DNA of 64,000 nt. Source: Proales similis. Its lineage: Eukaryota; Rotifera; Eurotatoria; Ploima; Proalidae. Under the pieces are notes generated by a model, which had not been told where the DNA came from, searched no databases, and saw nothing but the letters and a program-made list of their open reading frames with translations. Below are positions 22,770 to 36,451 of the stretch, piece after piece (the stretch's first letter is position 1; every line of letters begins with the position of its first letter). Location of the stretch: positions 1 through 64,000 of the forward strand of contig JAGVRJ010000012.1 in the NCBI GenBank assembly GCA_019059635.1, written 5' to 3'. Made by a program: the position numbers and the translations under genes.

Positions 22770-25338
22770 ATGGAAAGCATATTCAAAATGCAGGTCGCGC
22801 TACTAGCGGTTATTTTTTCCTCCTATTTTACTCCAGGTAGTTAAAACCTAGAAATCACCAACAATTAAAATTAAACGCTTGAAAAATGTTCAAGGTCTAT
22901 CACAATGCACTAGCAATCCATGTGGTCCTGGAACTTGCATAACGAGTTCTTTTGGCGGCTTCAATTGCATTTGTAATATTTCCTCTTAAATCGTTTTTCT
23001 GGGTAAAAAGTTGATGTTTAAATAGGCCCTCCAGAATATACTGGCGCTCTCTGTCAAATTCTATCTCGTAAGATTTGTTTTACCTTTATTCTCCCAAGGT
23101 TTATATCATCTTGATTTGAGTAGTGAACCCCTGTCAACCCAATCCGTGTAATAATTTTGGAGTTTGCAGTAGCGGAGATCAGCAAACGTTTAGATGCACC
23201 TGCTCACCAGGTAATCAAGTTAAAGTCTTTCTTTTTTTATGATTTTCCAGTTCGAATTTTAGAATTCACTGGACTACGATGTGAAATAAGAGTGTCTGCA
23301 AACACTGTAGCCCCTGTGACTTCCTGCCAAGGTCAACCTTGTAGAAACGGTGGAACTTGCATTACATTGCCTGAGAGTGGTGTCAATCCTGGGTATGCAT
23401 GCGTCTGTCCAGTTAGTAAGTGTAAACGTATTTTTCTATCTTCAGCTTGACAACAAGACTCAAAATTATCGCGTTAAATTATTTTATAAAAAGCGTATAC
23501 GGGGCTTAATTGTGAAACAAGAGTTGATGGTCTTCCACTTCCAGATCCCAACTTCAATCCTTGTCTTTCAAGTCCTTGTGCCAGTGGAAGCACATGCCTC
23601 ACAAACACTCAATCATTTTCAAATGCACTATTTCTTTGTATTTGTCCTCCTAACCTTACTGGAACACGTTGTGATCAATTAGTAACTAATGGACCAAGCT
23701 CCCCTTGCTCTTCAGGGCCATGCCAAAATGGTGGAACTTGCATGCCAATTAATCAAGCAAATATAATTCCACCTTATGCTTGCATCTGCCCCCCTGAGTT
23801 TACCGGGGCTCGCTGCGAGCAAAGAGTTGGATTTGTTTCTCTTCCAACTAGTACTGTCACAGTGCCTCCTTTAGTGAACGGATGCTCGTCAGCTCCATGT
23901 CTGAATGGTGGTTCTTGCACATCTTTCAGTACATCAGCCTCCCCATTCATCTGTATCTGTCCCCCGGCCTACACAGGAATTAGATGCGAACAACTAGTGT
24001 CCCCAAATTTACAACCGAACAATTGCCAACCGAGCCCATGCTTAAACGGAGGAACTTGTGTATCAATATCACAGCCTTACGTTAATCCGCCTTATGCTTG
24101 TGTTTGTCCAAGACGCTATACTGGTGCTAGATGCGAGCAACTACTCCCTGATCCATGTGGTGCTCAACCATGTCTGTACGGTGGAACTTGTGTCCCTAAT
24201 ATCGAAACAAATTCTTTTACTTGTATTTGCACACCAAGTTACACCGGAGACCTCTGTAGCCAATTAGTCTCTTTCCAGCAGATCTATCCCACAGCCAACT
24301 TTTGCAGTCCTAATCCATGCTACTCAGGAGGTACCTGTGTTGCCTCAGGTTCTGGCTACACATGTCAGTGCCCAGTCGGATTTTCTGGCTCAAGATGTGA
24401 GCTTCGCGAACTAATCGACTTGTGTACTGTTAACTCATGCTACAATGGAGGCTCATGTCAGACTCAGAGTAGGTCTCCAGGTCAATACACTGTAGTTTGC
24501 ATCTGCCCCGTTGATTTCACTGGTTCACGTTGTCAGACCAGAGTCACGTCTGTTGCACCAGCAACTACTATAGCTCCACTTTGCCAGTGTTTAAATAATG
24601 GTATTTGTCAAGCTGATGGTACTTGCAGCTGTCCTGCAAACTTTTTTGGCTCTCGTTGTGAATACTTTAACTATGTTAACCAACCGACCGTTCCTTCAAC
24701 ACCCAATCCTTGTCCTCCAGGTTTATGTGTTCAAGGGACTTGTCGACAAATACCTCAAGGTGGAGCCTCGTACTGCATTTGTAATCTTGGCTGGACAGGG
24801 CCAAGATGCAATGTACGAAATTATTGCCAATCTCTTGAAGCTGTTTGCCAGAATGGGGGAACTTGTGTTAATGGAGAAACTGGATTTTACTGTGCATGTG
24901 TAGCAGGAACTACTGGAATTTATTGTGAAACTGGTAAATCAAAGTATAAAAATTGGTGAACAACAATTTCTAAGACGAAAAAAAGGAACCCCATCCGCCG
25001 CTATTGGCTATGCTCCACTAATAACCAGGACTTGTAGTTGCCGAAATGGTGGTTCGTGCCTCAATGACGGAAGCTGCCAATGTCCGCGGGGCTATATCGG
25101 ACTCAAATGTGAGCAGGACATATGTCGACAGCCTCCGATCAGGGGACCTTGCACACAAAATATTCCGCGCTATTTCTATAACTTTAATACCAAGCAGTGT
25201 GCTAGCTTTAACTTTGGAGGATGTAGAGGTACGTTTTATTTTTTGACTTACCAGCATTTTTTACTATAAAAATGGATAGGCAATGAAAACAACTTCGGAA
25301 GCTTTGAAACATGCTCATTTAATTGCCAGGGTCATTAA
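22770..25338 (+). CDS. Secreted multi-EGF protein with C-terminal Kunitz domain
   Basis: A signal peptide (MESIFKMQVALLAVIFSSYF) starts at 22770. Short exons follow, then a large exon to about 24931. I count 14 EGF-like modules, most of the pattern PCxNGGTC..CxCPxxYTGxRC, one after another with few spacers. The protein ends in a Kunitz/BPTI domain with all six cysteines (CRQPPIRGPC, KQC, GGC, ETCSFNC); its last part is a separate exon ending at 25338. The residue at the usual P1 site after the second cysteine is Thr, not Lys or Arg, so trypsin inhibition is unlikely. No transmembrane segment or DSL domain occurs, so it is not a Notch ligand. An extracellular matrix or cuticle-associated role is possible. 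The domain calls are firm; I do not recognise a named orthologue. Confidence 0.85.
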
Positions 25339-25530
25339 CTGCTTAGGAAAGCAGGTGACACATGAAGATTCTATCTAAGCGATGTAAATAGGGCCGGAAT
25401 TCAACTCAGAATTTACCACATACCCTTGTTCCAACCTTAAATTTATAAACGAAATCGTTAATAAAAATTTCAAAGATCACATAAAAGTAAATGGTTGCTT
25501 TCAGTTTATTTGACCTTTTATTTAGTTGTT

Positions 25531-26736
25531 TCAAATTTTTTCTTTTCGCAGATGTTTCAGAGCTTTGGTTCTTAAAGAATCCATTCCAGTGTAACCAACC
25601 GTAAATTCGGAAGTATGTTGGTTTATCGAATTTGAATGATTCTCTCTAGTGTCAAACGAAATAACCTCTACTGGAACGTAGTTAAGTCGATCTGGCTGGG
25701 TTTGAGTTGACTCCTCAGTTTTTTCTCTTGGCTTGTTCTGGAAACAAAATTTAAAAAAAAAAACTTATTTTTAAGAAAAAATCGCATTCGAATTTTCCTT
25801 ACCGTCTTCGACAGATTGAAAGGCTCTGAAAGTAAAATTGCTTTTACATTACTTTGATTAGTTTTGTTAAAGTTACTCATATTGACATAAGTTGGGGAAG
25901 ACTTTTTGATATTTTGGATTTCATCTGTTCGATCATTTTTGAAGAGTATGTTAAATCTATTACTTAACAGATTTATACTTCCCATCTGATTTTTTATTGA
26001 ACCAGCTACCCGACTAGGTCGATCTTGACTGTTGATATGAATATGAAATAGCAAACCACCAAAAAATTGGACCGGAAGCTTTTTGACTCTTTTTTTGATT
26101 GCTCTAAGCTTTCTATTGCTCTCTTTGATTATTTCACCAGTTTGAGTTGGCTCGTTTAGGTTCGCTTTAGGTTTTGCTGATTTGAACTTGATTTTAACCA
26201 GATACTTTCCGAGTACTTTGAACCAATTGTGAGTATCTTGCTTTTCATAGGCTTCTAAAATACACGAATATTGATTGTTATGCATAATCAACTCATTTTC
26301 GTCTTGGTTATAGGTAATCTATTTATTTTGATAATTAATATACACGAATTAAGATTAAGGATTTGTCACATCAGCACCTGCTCGACTTGAGATAATTTTA
26401 TTTTCAAGATTAACTCATTTTTTTCATCAGATCGATACCCCAATAGTTGATATCCGGAGGCCTCATGAACAAAATCAAAGAAGTACAACTTCTACTTTAA
26501 TTCATTAATTTAATACGAACACAAACGATATGTTTGCTACTCACCTTATTTGCAGTTCTCGCATTGTATCTAAACGATAGGAATCCTTGATGGATAACAT
26601 GTACGTCAGAAGATATTACAACGCAATTTTTAGCGTTCATTTGCTTATCATTTAACGCAGTCAGTCTCTCAAGCTGATCTCTCTCTCTCGCTCTGTCAAG
26701 ATTTGACTTTATAAAGAGAAAAAACGAGACGTACAT
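25531..26736 (-). CDS. PH-like domain protein, unknown function
   Basis: Four minus-strand exons join in frame from the ATG at 26736 to the TGA at 25531. An N-terminal basic helix (about residues 12-33, ARERDQLERLTALNDKQ) precedes a stretch that looks like a pleckstrin-homology fold: GFLSFRYN, ASGYQLLGYRSD, NELILKI, then YSCILEAYEKQDTHNWFKVL with the Trp expected in the terminal helix. A lysine-rich, low-conservation tail ends with SLRTKALKHLRKEKI. PH domains bind phosphoinositides or proteins at membranes. The family assignment rests on pattern only; a RhoGEF-derived or adaptor protein is possible. It converges with the EGF/Kunitz gene, 192 bases apart. Confidence 0.5.
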
Positions 26737-26977
26737 AATTAACTTGGTTCAAGGGGCTTCCACTCTGCGCTCCTCTAGAAGGTGTTGAAGAGCAGAGAAT
26801 CATGTCGAATTTTCATTAGACCGCGCGCACGAGTGCTTGCAAACACTTTCTCGCACATGCAAACTAGGTCGCTGAGTTAAATCGTGAGTCGCTTTTTAAC
26901 TTCGCATTAGATACCTGAAAGATAGAGTCTGAATTAACATATCCTTTAAAAATTGGCAAAAAATTGTTTTTACGAGT

Positions 26978-28053
26978 TTATTTTAATTCGCAATGCAAAT
27001 TTCTTGTTTGCATTTGTCTTTTGAGATCGAAAGCGATGACAGCAAAAGCCACCGAGCAATTTAAGCTTTCAACGTCTGACTCCAGCGGAATGCGAACACG
27101 TTTTACGAGCTCTTGATCTTTTAGTTTTAATTTCTGTGCCACATTCTCTATAATCGGACTTATGCCTCTTGTTTCATTGCCTATTACCAGACAAACGTTT
27201 TGAAGACTTTCTTTTCTATGATTACTACTGAAGGTTTGAAAGTCTCCAGAACTAGAAGAATCGGCAAGAAGTACGAGATTGAATTGCTGAACAAGGTCAC
27301 TGATTTCATCTGTTTTTAAGTTTGCCTTTATCGAAATTCTAAAACTTGCGCCCATTGATGATCTCAAGACTTTGCAGCTCCAAGGATTTACAGTTCCTTT
27401 GGTCAGCAATATTTCTCTACATCCAAGCGCAGCAGCTGTGCGAATCATTGTTCCGACGTTTCCTGGTTGATTGGTATAATGATCATGAATTCTAATACTA
27501 TCTTGAAGTTGCAATTTGATCCCTTACCTGGATCCCTTATATTATCCATCAGAAGGGTTAACGGAAAGTTTTGATCGCATACTTTTCCAGGACGATAAGA
27601 ACCAATAGCTTTTATCTCGAAAAATTGATGAGTCACAAAGAGGAGATATAAATTTAAAATTTTACCAAAGATCCCTTGACTCAATTTGTGATGTGACCAA
27701 TGCAAAAGAAGCTTATTTGAAATCTCGATTAACGGTTTTCCAGAGGGAACAATGTTTTTTATATCGTCTTGCAAGCGATCTGGACAATAGAAAATTTTGT
27801 GTAATTGAATACGATTAGAACTGCGCAAGGCTTCTCTAATTAGTATTTTGCCTTCCAGCATCACGAGGATGCGTCCATTGAACGAGCGCTTTGGATTTTT
27901 AGCCAAACTTATGAGTTGATCATACTTAAAAAAAATTTTGCTTTCGGATCTCTTTTTAGGAAGCCTTGCTATTATGCCTCGACTAATGTCTAGACTGTGC
28001 GTTCTGAGGGATGCTCTTTGGATAATTACTAACTCTTTTAGTCCTTGGTTCAA
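26978..28053 (-). CDS. Mrm3: MRM3-like mitochondrial rRNA 2'-O-methyltransferase (SpoU family)
   Basis: Three exons show the SPOUT methyltransferase organisation. The N-terminal substrate-binding part includes GRILVMLEGKILIREALRS and WSHHKLSQGIFG. The catalytic part begins LTLLMDNIRDPGNVGTMIRT and continues with the knot motifs VIGNETRGIS and the closing RVRIPLESDVESLNCSVA. Together these match MRM3/RNMTL1, which methylates a Gly-loop guanosine of mitochondrial large-subunit rRNA using S-adenosylmethionine. Introns are near 27540 and 27655, about 60 bases each. The 5' end is unresolved: the open frame reaches 28053 without an ATG, so a further exon between 28054 and 28220 is likely (one candidate reads in frame through QLFDQSVSK). 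It follows PEX10 on the same strand. Confidence 0.82.
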
Positions 28054-28278
28054 TTTCTCAAATGATGATAGTTATTTCTTTTTCATTTAGTAATACCTTT
28101 GAAACTGATTGATCGAACAATTGAGCAACCCGCCACTCATTTATTTATCAACAAACACTATATTCAAGTTTTGCACGACAGAGCTGACCAGTATCAGTTG
28201 GTTAACAGCTTAATCGAGACTTAGGCTTGATTATAAAATTTTTTATTTTTTTCAAATGTAAAAAGCAATTGTGTAATT

Positions 28279-29112
28279 TCAATAGTTGTGCAAGAAGATA
28301 ATACTGCGTGACTCAATAATTTGTCTACAACTCGGACATTTCGCGTGTTGTGAATTTGACTTGCAAAAAGATTGAATGCAGTTCCAACAAAAGAGATGCC
28401 CACAAGTAGTCAGAGCCGGCAGATTAACTGACTCAAGACAAATCAAACAGCTTTTCAATTCGCCATCTTTTTCTTCTTGTCTTTCCATCTCAGTATTTTT
28501 CACTTCCTTAAAGCTTCTCATGCTCTTACAAACGAAATGAGTGCTTTTGACAAGAGAAACCAACTGAAGAATAAAAGAAAGAAATTTAAGAGTACCGATC
28601 AAATCTAACCGAGAAGTATTTTGAACATCCCTTTCCCTTAATGACATGTATCGTGTACCAGAAAGCCGATCCCCCATATCGAAGCATGGTGTATTGAACA
28701 AATAGCAAATAAGCCGATTAAACTCTTCCGCACTTGATACGAGTAATTTAAATATAAATATAACCAGTTTTGATTTTGGTGAGCATATTTGGGCACTACG
28801 TTCTACAGCATAAGGTAATAAAAATTTAAAAGCAATCCTTATCAAATGAGCTCGCTTTGAAAGAAGCTTTTGGCGTTTTGAGTCAAAGGGAATCAAATAG
28901 TAGTATTCCTGCCCGATTGTTTGTCTGTTTGCCAAATTCGTAAGCGAATAATAAGTCAAATCAGAAGCTAGTTCAATTTCTGGGGTCCATTTAGAAAGTG
29001 TTGTAGATGGAAGAATTTTAGAAGCAATTGAATCAAGGTCATTTCGCTGGCTATTTCTGAGCTGCTGATCCCTATTAGAAGCACGAAGTATATCAAGCTG
29101 CCGTTTTTTCAT
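28279..29112 (-). CDS. Pex10: PEX10 peroxisomal RING-type E3 ubiquitin ligase
   Basis: A single exon of 277 codons. The N-terminus has the PEX10 pattern (ILRASNRDQQL, EIELASDLTYYSLT, QTIGQEYYYL), and the C-terminus has a RING finger, CLICLESVNLPALTTCGHLF with the following CWNC and CPSC pairs. PEX10 forms a membrane ubiquitin ligase with PEX2 and PEX12 that ubiquitinates the import receptor PEX5. Membrane segments lie between about residues 95 and 210. The start MKKRQLDI aligns with the normal N-terminus, so little appears missing. The ATG at 29110-29112 overlaps the stop codon of the upstream MZT2 gene as ATGA, leaving no room for a 5' UTR of its own unless transcription starts within MZT2. 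A shared bicistronic mRNA or alternative first exon must be considered. Confidence 0.92.
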   Translation of the reverse strand: MKKRQLDILRASNRDQQLRNSQRNDLDSIASKILPSTTLSKWTPEIELASDLTYYSLTNLANRQTIGQEYYYLIPFDSKRQKLLSKRAHLIRIAFKFLLPYAVERSAQICSPKSKLVIFIFKLLVSSAEEFNRLICYLFNTPCFDMGDRLSGTRYMSLRERDVQNTSRLDLIGTLKFLSFILQLVSLVKSTHFVCKSMRSFKEVKNTEMERQEEKDGELKSCLICLESVNLPALTTCGHLFCWNCIQSFCKSNSQHAKCPSCRQIIESRSIIFLHNY

Positions 29113-29369
29113 GCTTGTGTCGTTCGAGAGTTGCCGTAACTACTTAGTTTGTGAAGAAGGCGCGCAAGAGCAGCGGGCTGAACCTTCTGTCGGGATAGAT
29201 CAAGCAAGACTCTAAATTCAAATGTTTTAGTTTAAGTCTATCTATCCAATTGAGAATATTCACTTGAATAGCTCTGTGTCTATTTCAATGTCAGCGGATT
29301 GAATCAAATTGAAAAGGTCGGACTCTTCCTTTGTCAAACGGTTTCTGTTGGAACTTGACTTGCTATCCA
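29109..29369 (-). CDS. Mzt2: MZT2/MOZART2 gamma-tubulin complex protein
   Basis: Two exons (29264-29369 and 29109-29211, intron 52 bases) encode RLTKEESDLFNLIQ, IDTELFKVLLDL, QPAALARLLHKL. This is the core helical pattern of MOZART2, whose human member has KVLTEEEAELYELAQ, IDPDVFKILVDLLK and APLAVFQMLK. MZT2 binds the N-terminal region of GCP2 in the gamma-tubulin ring complex at spindle poles. The TGA at 29109-29111 overlaps the PEX10 ATG. No ATG is present in the first visible exon, which starts after a splice acceptor. A possible first exon gives ATG CAC CTA A at about 29481-29490, with an intron of roughly 110 bases, but this is weak. Short length (about 70 codons) fits only the conserved core. 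Confidence 0.75.
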
Positions 29370-29609
29370 CTTTTGATGTTCAAGAAAATGATTGAAATGA
29401 ATTTATTAATTAAATCAGAGTGTAGCTGATGGTTGGCCTTTGCAATAGGCCCTGCTCGTCATCATTGAAAATTTAGTGACTTAGGTGCATGTGAATATTT
29501 ATTTTAGTCGCAACATAAAATAATGCAGAATGGTAGGCATGCGGCTCCAAAACGAGAAGCTGGCAAAACGTGGCCTAATTTGTTCGTCTAAACTAAAGGA
29601 AAAAAGCAT

Positions 29610-32254
<2,645 letters not shown>

Positions 32255-32304
32255 CTCTCAAGCAATTGGTTTTCTGAATTTAAATCAGTTAAAGGCTTGA
32301 ACAA

Positions 32305-32652
32305 TTATTGATTAAGAAACTGATATGCTGATCTAACTAATTTTAGAAAGCCAAAGAAAGGCATTTGTGACAAAAGGAAGATATGGGCCCATTTGAGCAG
32401 CAGGAGTGGAGGCCATCCGTTCAACAAGCGAGGCATCACAGGTTTCGATGAGTGAACGGGTCGAAAATAACATAATTTCCACGTATCGCTCTCCTTCACA
32501 TTTGTGACTGCAGCCACGTCTGCACTAAGTGGTTTTATACCGGCATATGCAAAATGGGAGCGGGAAGCAGCAGGTAGCAAGAGAAATTTAATTTTACTCG
32601 CGCCAAAATGTCTTATCGGTTCACTAGGTAACAACTTAAGTTGGTTTTGCAT
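32305..32652 (-). CDS. Hypothetical small protein
   Basis: A 115-codon open frame lies between the STT3 start and the divergent LLPH gene. It begins MQNQLKLLPSEPIRHFG and contains a possible C-terminal membrane helix (PLLLLKWAHIFLLSQMPFFG). I do not recognise the family. It shares the strand with STT3, whose ATG is 50 bases further on, so it could be a short upstream gene or a chance frame in the STT3 leader or promoter. The frame continues upstream to 32781 with other Met codons. Confidence 0.3.
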   Translation of the reverse strand: MQNQLKLLPSEPIRHFGASKIKFLLLPAASRSHFAYAGIKPLSADVAAVTNVKESDTWKLCYFRPVHSSKPVMPRLLNGWPPLLLLKWAHIFLLSQMPFFGFLKLVRSAYQFLNQ

Positions 32653-32813
32653 CGTGATTTGCACTTTGTTAAGTGACCGCAACTGCGGCAATCGAAATAG
32701 GCGCTTGAACACGCGCCGTGGGGAGCTTTTAACTGAAGTTTTTTTTTTCAGAGAAATTTCTTCCAAAAAGTCCAGAAGCAATCGAAAAAATCATTTATCA
32801 TTTATTTTTAGAA

Positions 32814-33172
32814 ATGGCTAAGAGCGAACGAAAAAGCAAATGGAAGCGAAAATTTCGCGCTATCAAACGCCTTAAGAACAACAAAAAAGAAGAAGTTCGT
32901 CTCAAAACGATGATAGAAAAAGCACAAAAGTCAAATCTACTAGAAGAAGCTATGCCTCTAGTACAAGAAAATGGTAAAATTCAATAACTTTTGAATAAGC
33001 AGTTGATTTTTTATTCTATTTGTCTCAAGAACTGCAGGCTGATGAAAACATGGATAAAAAGGTTTATAATCGGCGAACCAAGCTGGACGAAAATGGAAAT
33101 TATCCCATTTGGATGAACCAAAGGGCCATTAAAAAGCTAAAAAAGATTAAGAAAAAGGTTGCAAATAAATGA
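32814..33172 (+). CDS. Llph: LLPH-like nuclear/nucleolar protein
   Basis: Two exons joined over an intron of about 59 bases. The start MAKSERKSKWKRKFRAIKRL matches the LLPH family start (MAKSLRSKWKRKMRAEKR). The C-terminal exon has KLDENGNYPIWMNQRAIKKL, matching DEHGQYPIWMNQR of LLPH. LLP homologues are small basic nucleolar proteins, first described in Aplysia neurons, that bind chromatin and ribosomal precursor factors. The end is lysine-rich. It lies divergent from STT3. The introns fit the local size. Confidence 0.88.
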
Positions 33173-34163
33173 TTAATATCGTAGCTAATAATCGGTTGCT
33201 CTCCGTTAATGCAAAGTTTGAATGAATTGCAAAGATTTTTTATTTTTACTTTCAAATATATCACTAGAGCATTTAGAGTACTTACGATGGCCGCCAAGAT
33301 TCTGATCATGCGTTGATTGCTAATGGTGTCAGAGATGGAAGTATTTTTAAGCAATGAATTATATTAGAATTGAACAGAATGGGAACAGTATTAAACCATT
33401 TTAGCCCTTGATAGAACGACTAGTTAGAAAGAATCAGACATTATAGATTGATAGTAAATAATTGATGAAAAAAGCAAGATTGAATGCGGATGGCAAGAAA
33501 GCCGATTGTCGGCTACATTAGTCGGATGCCGACAGCGATCAAGAATCGGTGGGAGTTCTCAGATCGATCGAATTAGAATGGAAAGAGAGAATAGATTTGG
33601 CGTAGAACTGGTTGGCCGCACCTGTTCAGTTTTGAATAATTCTCAATCAATTATAAATTGTTGATCTAAGGTATTAGAAGGGTACAGAAAACGAGAACGG
33701 TGCGATATGGTCGGAAAATTCGAGGCCTAATTAGAATGCAGAATGCTTGGCTGATTGGCTGAGACGTTTCACCTGAGCAGGAAGCATGGCGACCAATCAG
33801 GAATGAAGCAGAAACAGAGCTATATTTCGATTGGTTCGGAAAGTTGCCACAGAAAGGCTTATTTGCAATTGATTTCAAAATATAGTGCGCTCGAACCTGT
33901 TTCCGGCCTCGTTTTAACTTAATCAGTATCGATAGGAGTTGGCCGAATTAATAAATTGTTTCTAAATTCATCATGTACACTTCTCGCTAGTCACATTAAT
34001 ATTTAACCCGGTTTAATTCGGCACGAATGCGCATGCCCTCATCTCCTTTCCTTCTTTACCCGATTGAACCAAACTTGTCAGCTTTAATAATTAATACTCA
34101 ATTCTTGAAGTTGTCAATTTAACAGCCACTCACTTTAATATCTAGTTTAAAGCTGTTGTTTAG
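33173..34163. other. Upstream region of the POU4 gene
   Basis: About 1 kb without a convincing gene, likely holding the POU4 promoter and LLPH 3' end. A minus-strand frame at 33100-33354 overlaps LLPH and contains a short hydrophobic run (RMIRILAAIVSTLNAL), but no family can be assigned. Confidence 0.45.
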
Positions 34164-36451
34164 ATGAATCCCTTTTATTCGCATGGCCACTCGCAACACC
34201 TTGGCGCTCATGTGCCAGGTAGCTTATTCGGCCACGAACCCTCTTCGTCGGCACCTTCGCCTAGCCAGCTAGCAAGTGATTCTAGTGCGGCGACCTTCAG
34301 TCGTGCACCTCATTTCTCTTCAGGCACGGTTTCTCATCCATTTCATCTCGGTCCTCATCAACAAGGACTGACCAATTCAAATAACCAACAGCATACATTT
34401 CTATCGGCTCAACCTCAGAACCCCGCCGCTATGGTTGCTGCCTTTTATGCGCGATCAGGCAGTGGTGACGCGCTCAATCGTTATCACATGGGCCAAACAG
34501 TTATGCCCAGCGCTTCATCAGCCGCATCCCCATCGAATACGGTAACTTTATAGCACTTTTAAATATCATTAATAATTACAGCAAACAACTTTCATTCCAA
34601 CCATCGATTAAATCAAATTAATTTTTTATTATTTGAATTTTCCGAGTTTGAGGTTAAAATCCTTTGTATCAAAAAGAAAAAAGGAGCATATGCTATAAAT
34701 AATTCATCCGATGCTTCGACTCGTTTGAGCGTGATCTCTGAAAACAACTAAAGAGAGAAGCTTAATCTCTCACTCTCTTGTCCGGTTAAGCTGTTTAGTC
34801 TCTTGTTCGATTTTATTCGTGTGCATTAGTTCCCAGGCCATTTCCATGTTTTAGACTTTTTGACGAAAGACAGCCGCCGAATGGCTATTCCACACGCTTC
34901 TTACAAATGTGAACGAGAGAGTGAGTAGGGAGAATTCATTCGATGCACTTGCTGATAGTTTCACGCGAGAACATCAAATATTCCGATATTGATTTTGCTA
35001 ATAACACCAAGCAGGGCCCTGGGACCTGATTATTCTATTCTTCGTATTTTGAGTTTAGTCCTTTGGCCTGGAACTGACGAGTTGAGAGCTAAAATGGCCC
35101 AGCTGAGCATTTCACCCGGCTGCTCAGTCCAGATACTAGTTAATATGACGGGGGAATCGTTTAATTGCCTTTAGGCATGAAACAAGTCCAGATGGCTAGG
35201 TAGACGCGACTATTTGACAGTTGTGCCGCCACCAGCGTTGTCGTCAACTCGCCCTGCTTTTTGCTTTGCTGCGACGAGCAGTTGCTAGTGAAATTTTTCG
35301 GTCACTTTCGGTCCTTTAGTCGTCGTCAATTATTTTGACTTGTTTGCTAAAGTTGTTTTCTCATGTGATCCACTCATTTATTCACCTTGTTTCTCTTTAA
35401 GTGGAAGAGCGGACATTTCATAGAGAACTTCAAATTCGAGCCAAATGTAAACTGCCATCGACTTTCTTTAATTAATTTTTGCCCATTTCTAACACCTGCT
35501 CTTTTCTCATAGACCAACCTATTCGGTAGCATAGAGGACAGCTTAATTGCACGTGCCGAAGCTTTAGCAGATATCAGCAAAGCTTCAAACCACCTGGCGG
35601 CTACCGCTGTCAACCACCCTGCTTCACATCATGCCCATCAGCATCATCTGCTCGGTCGATCGCCTTTTGACAGCAGCGAAGCAAACGAAAGCGAATGTCT
35701 TACTCGGTCTCAAAATTTAGCAAATCAGCACGCACATTTACATCAACAACAAGACGGGCAAATAGGCGCGGAATCAAATCACTTTTACAATCCCTTTTAT
35801 GCGCAGCATGCGAATACCTCGCCGTCACTTCATTCAACTCAAAACTCGAGTGTGCCATTGCATCAAACTGAATTAGATATTGATCCCCAAGAGCTGGAGA
35901 TGTTTGCAGAGAAATTCAAGCAAAGACGAATCAAGCTCGGGGTGACACAGGCGGATGTTGGCCAGCAGCTCAACAAGCTTAAAATTCCAGGAGTGGGTTC
36001 CCTCAGTCAGAGTACAATCTGCCGCTTCGAATCGCTAACGCTGAGTCACAATAACATGGTGGCATTAAAACCAGTTCTTCAATCATGGCTTGAGCAAGCC
36101 GAAGCAGAAGCTCGAAGCAAAAAGAGAAATGAGGAAAATTTGAACATATCTGGCTCGAGCATGGGGACCTCGATAGGAACTTCGACTAGCGCTGGTATCT
36201 CATACATCTCTAGCGGCTCAAACAGTAGTGCAAATACCTCGGCTGATCGAAAGAGGAAGAGAACGTCGATCGCCGCACCTGAGAAGAGATCTCTAGAAGC
36301 ATATTTTTCAATACAACCTCGGCCATCAGGCGAAAAGATTGCGCAAATCGCCGAAAAACTAGATTTGAAAAAAAACGTGGTTAGGGTATGGTTCTGTAAT
36401 CAGCGCCAAAAACAAAAGCGCATGAAGTTCGCCGCCATTCAGAGCAGGTAG
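34164..36451 (+). CDS. acj6: POU4/Brn3/Acj6/UNC-86 POU-homeodomain transcription factor
   Basis: Exon 1 is 34164-34541 and exon 2 is 35513-36451. Exon 2 begins with a POU-IV-like box (NLFGSIEDSLIARAEALADI) and contains both DNA-binding domains. The POU-specific domain runs from DIDPQELEMFAEKFKQRR through SQSTICRFESLTLS to LEQAEAEA. The homeodomain starts RKRKRTSIAAPEKRSLEAYF and includes VVRVWFCNQRQKQKRMK. These match class IV POU proteins, neuronal identity regulators. The two domains are joined by an expanded Ser/Gly-rich linker that is about 30 residues longer than in vertebrate POU4 proteins. The N-terminus is His/Ser/Ala-rich. The 971-base intron is many times longer than usual in this window. 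Confidence 0.93.
34542..35512 (+). promoter_or_regulatory. Unusually long POU4 intron
   Basis: GT-AG intron of 971 bases between AAT ACG and ACC AAC, phase 0. Nearly all other introns here are 45-75 bases. Retention of such length in a compact genome suggests regulatory content or an alternative first exon; no specific element is recognised by eye. Confidence 0.6.

Noticed and set aside
22900..25000. Regularly spaced short repeats in the EGF region
   Set aside because: The repeat is at protein level (EGF modules) and diverged in DNA. It is not a CRISPR array, and the window is eukaryotic.
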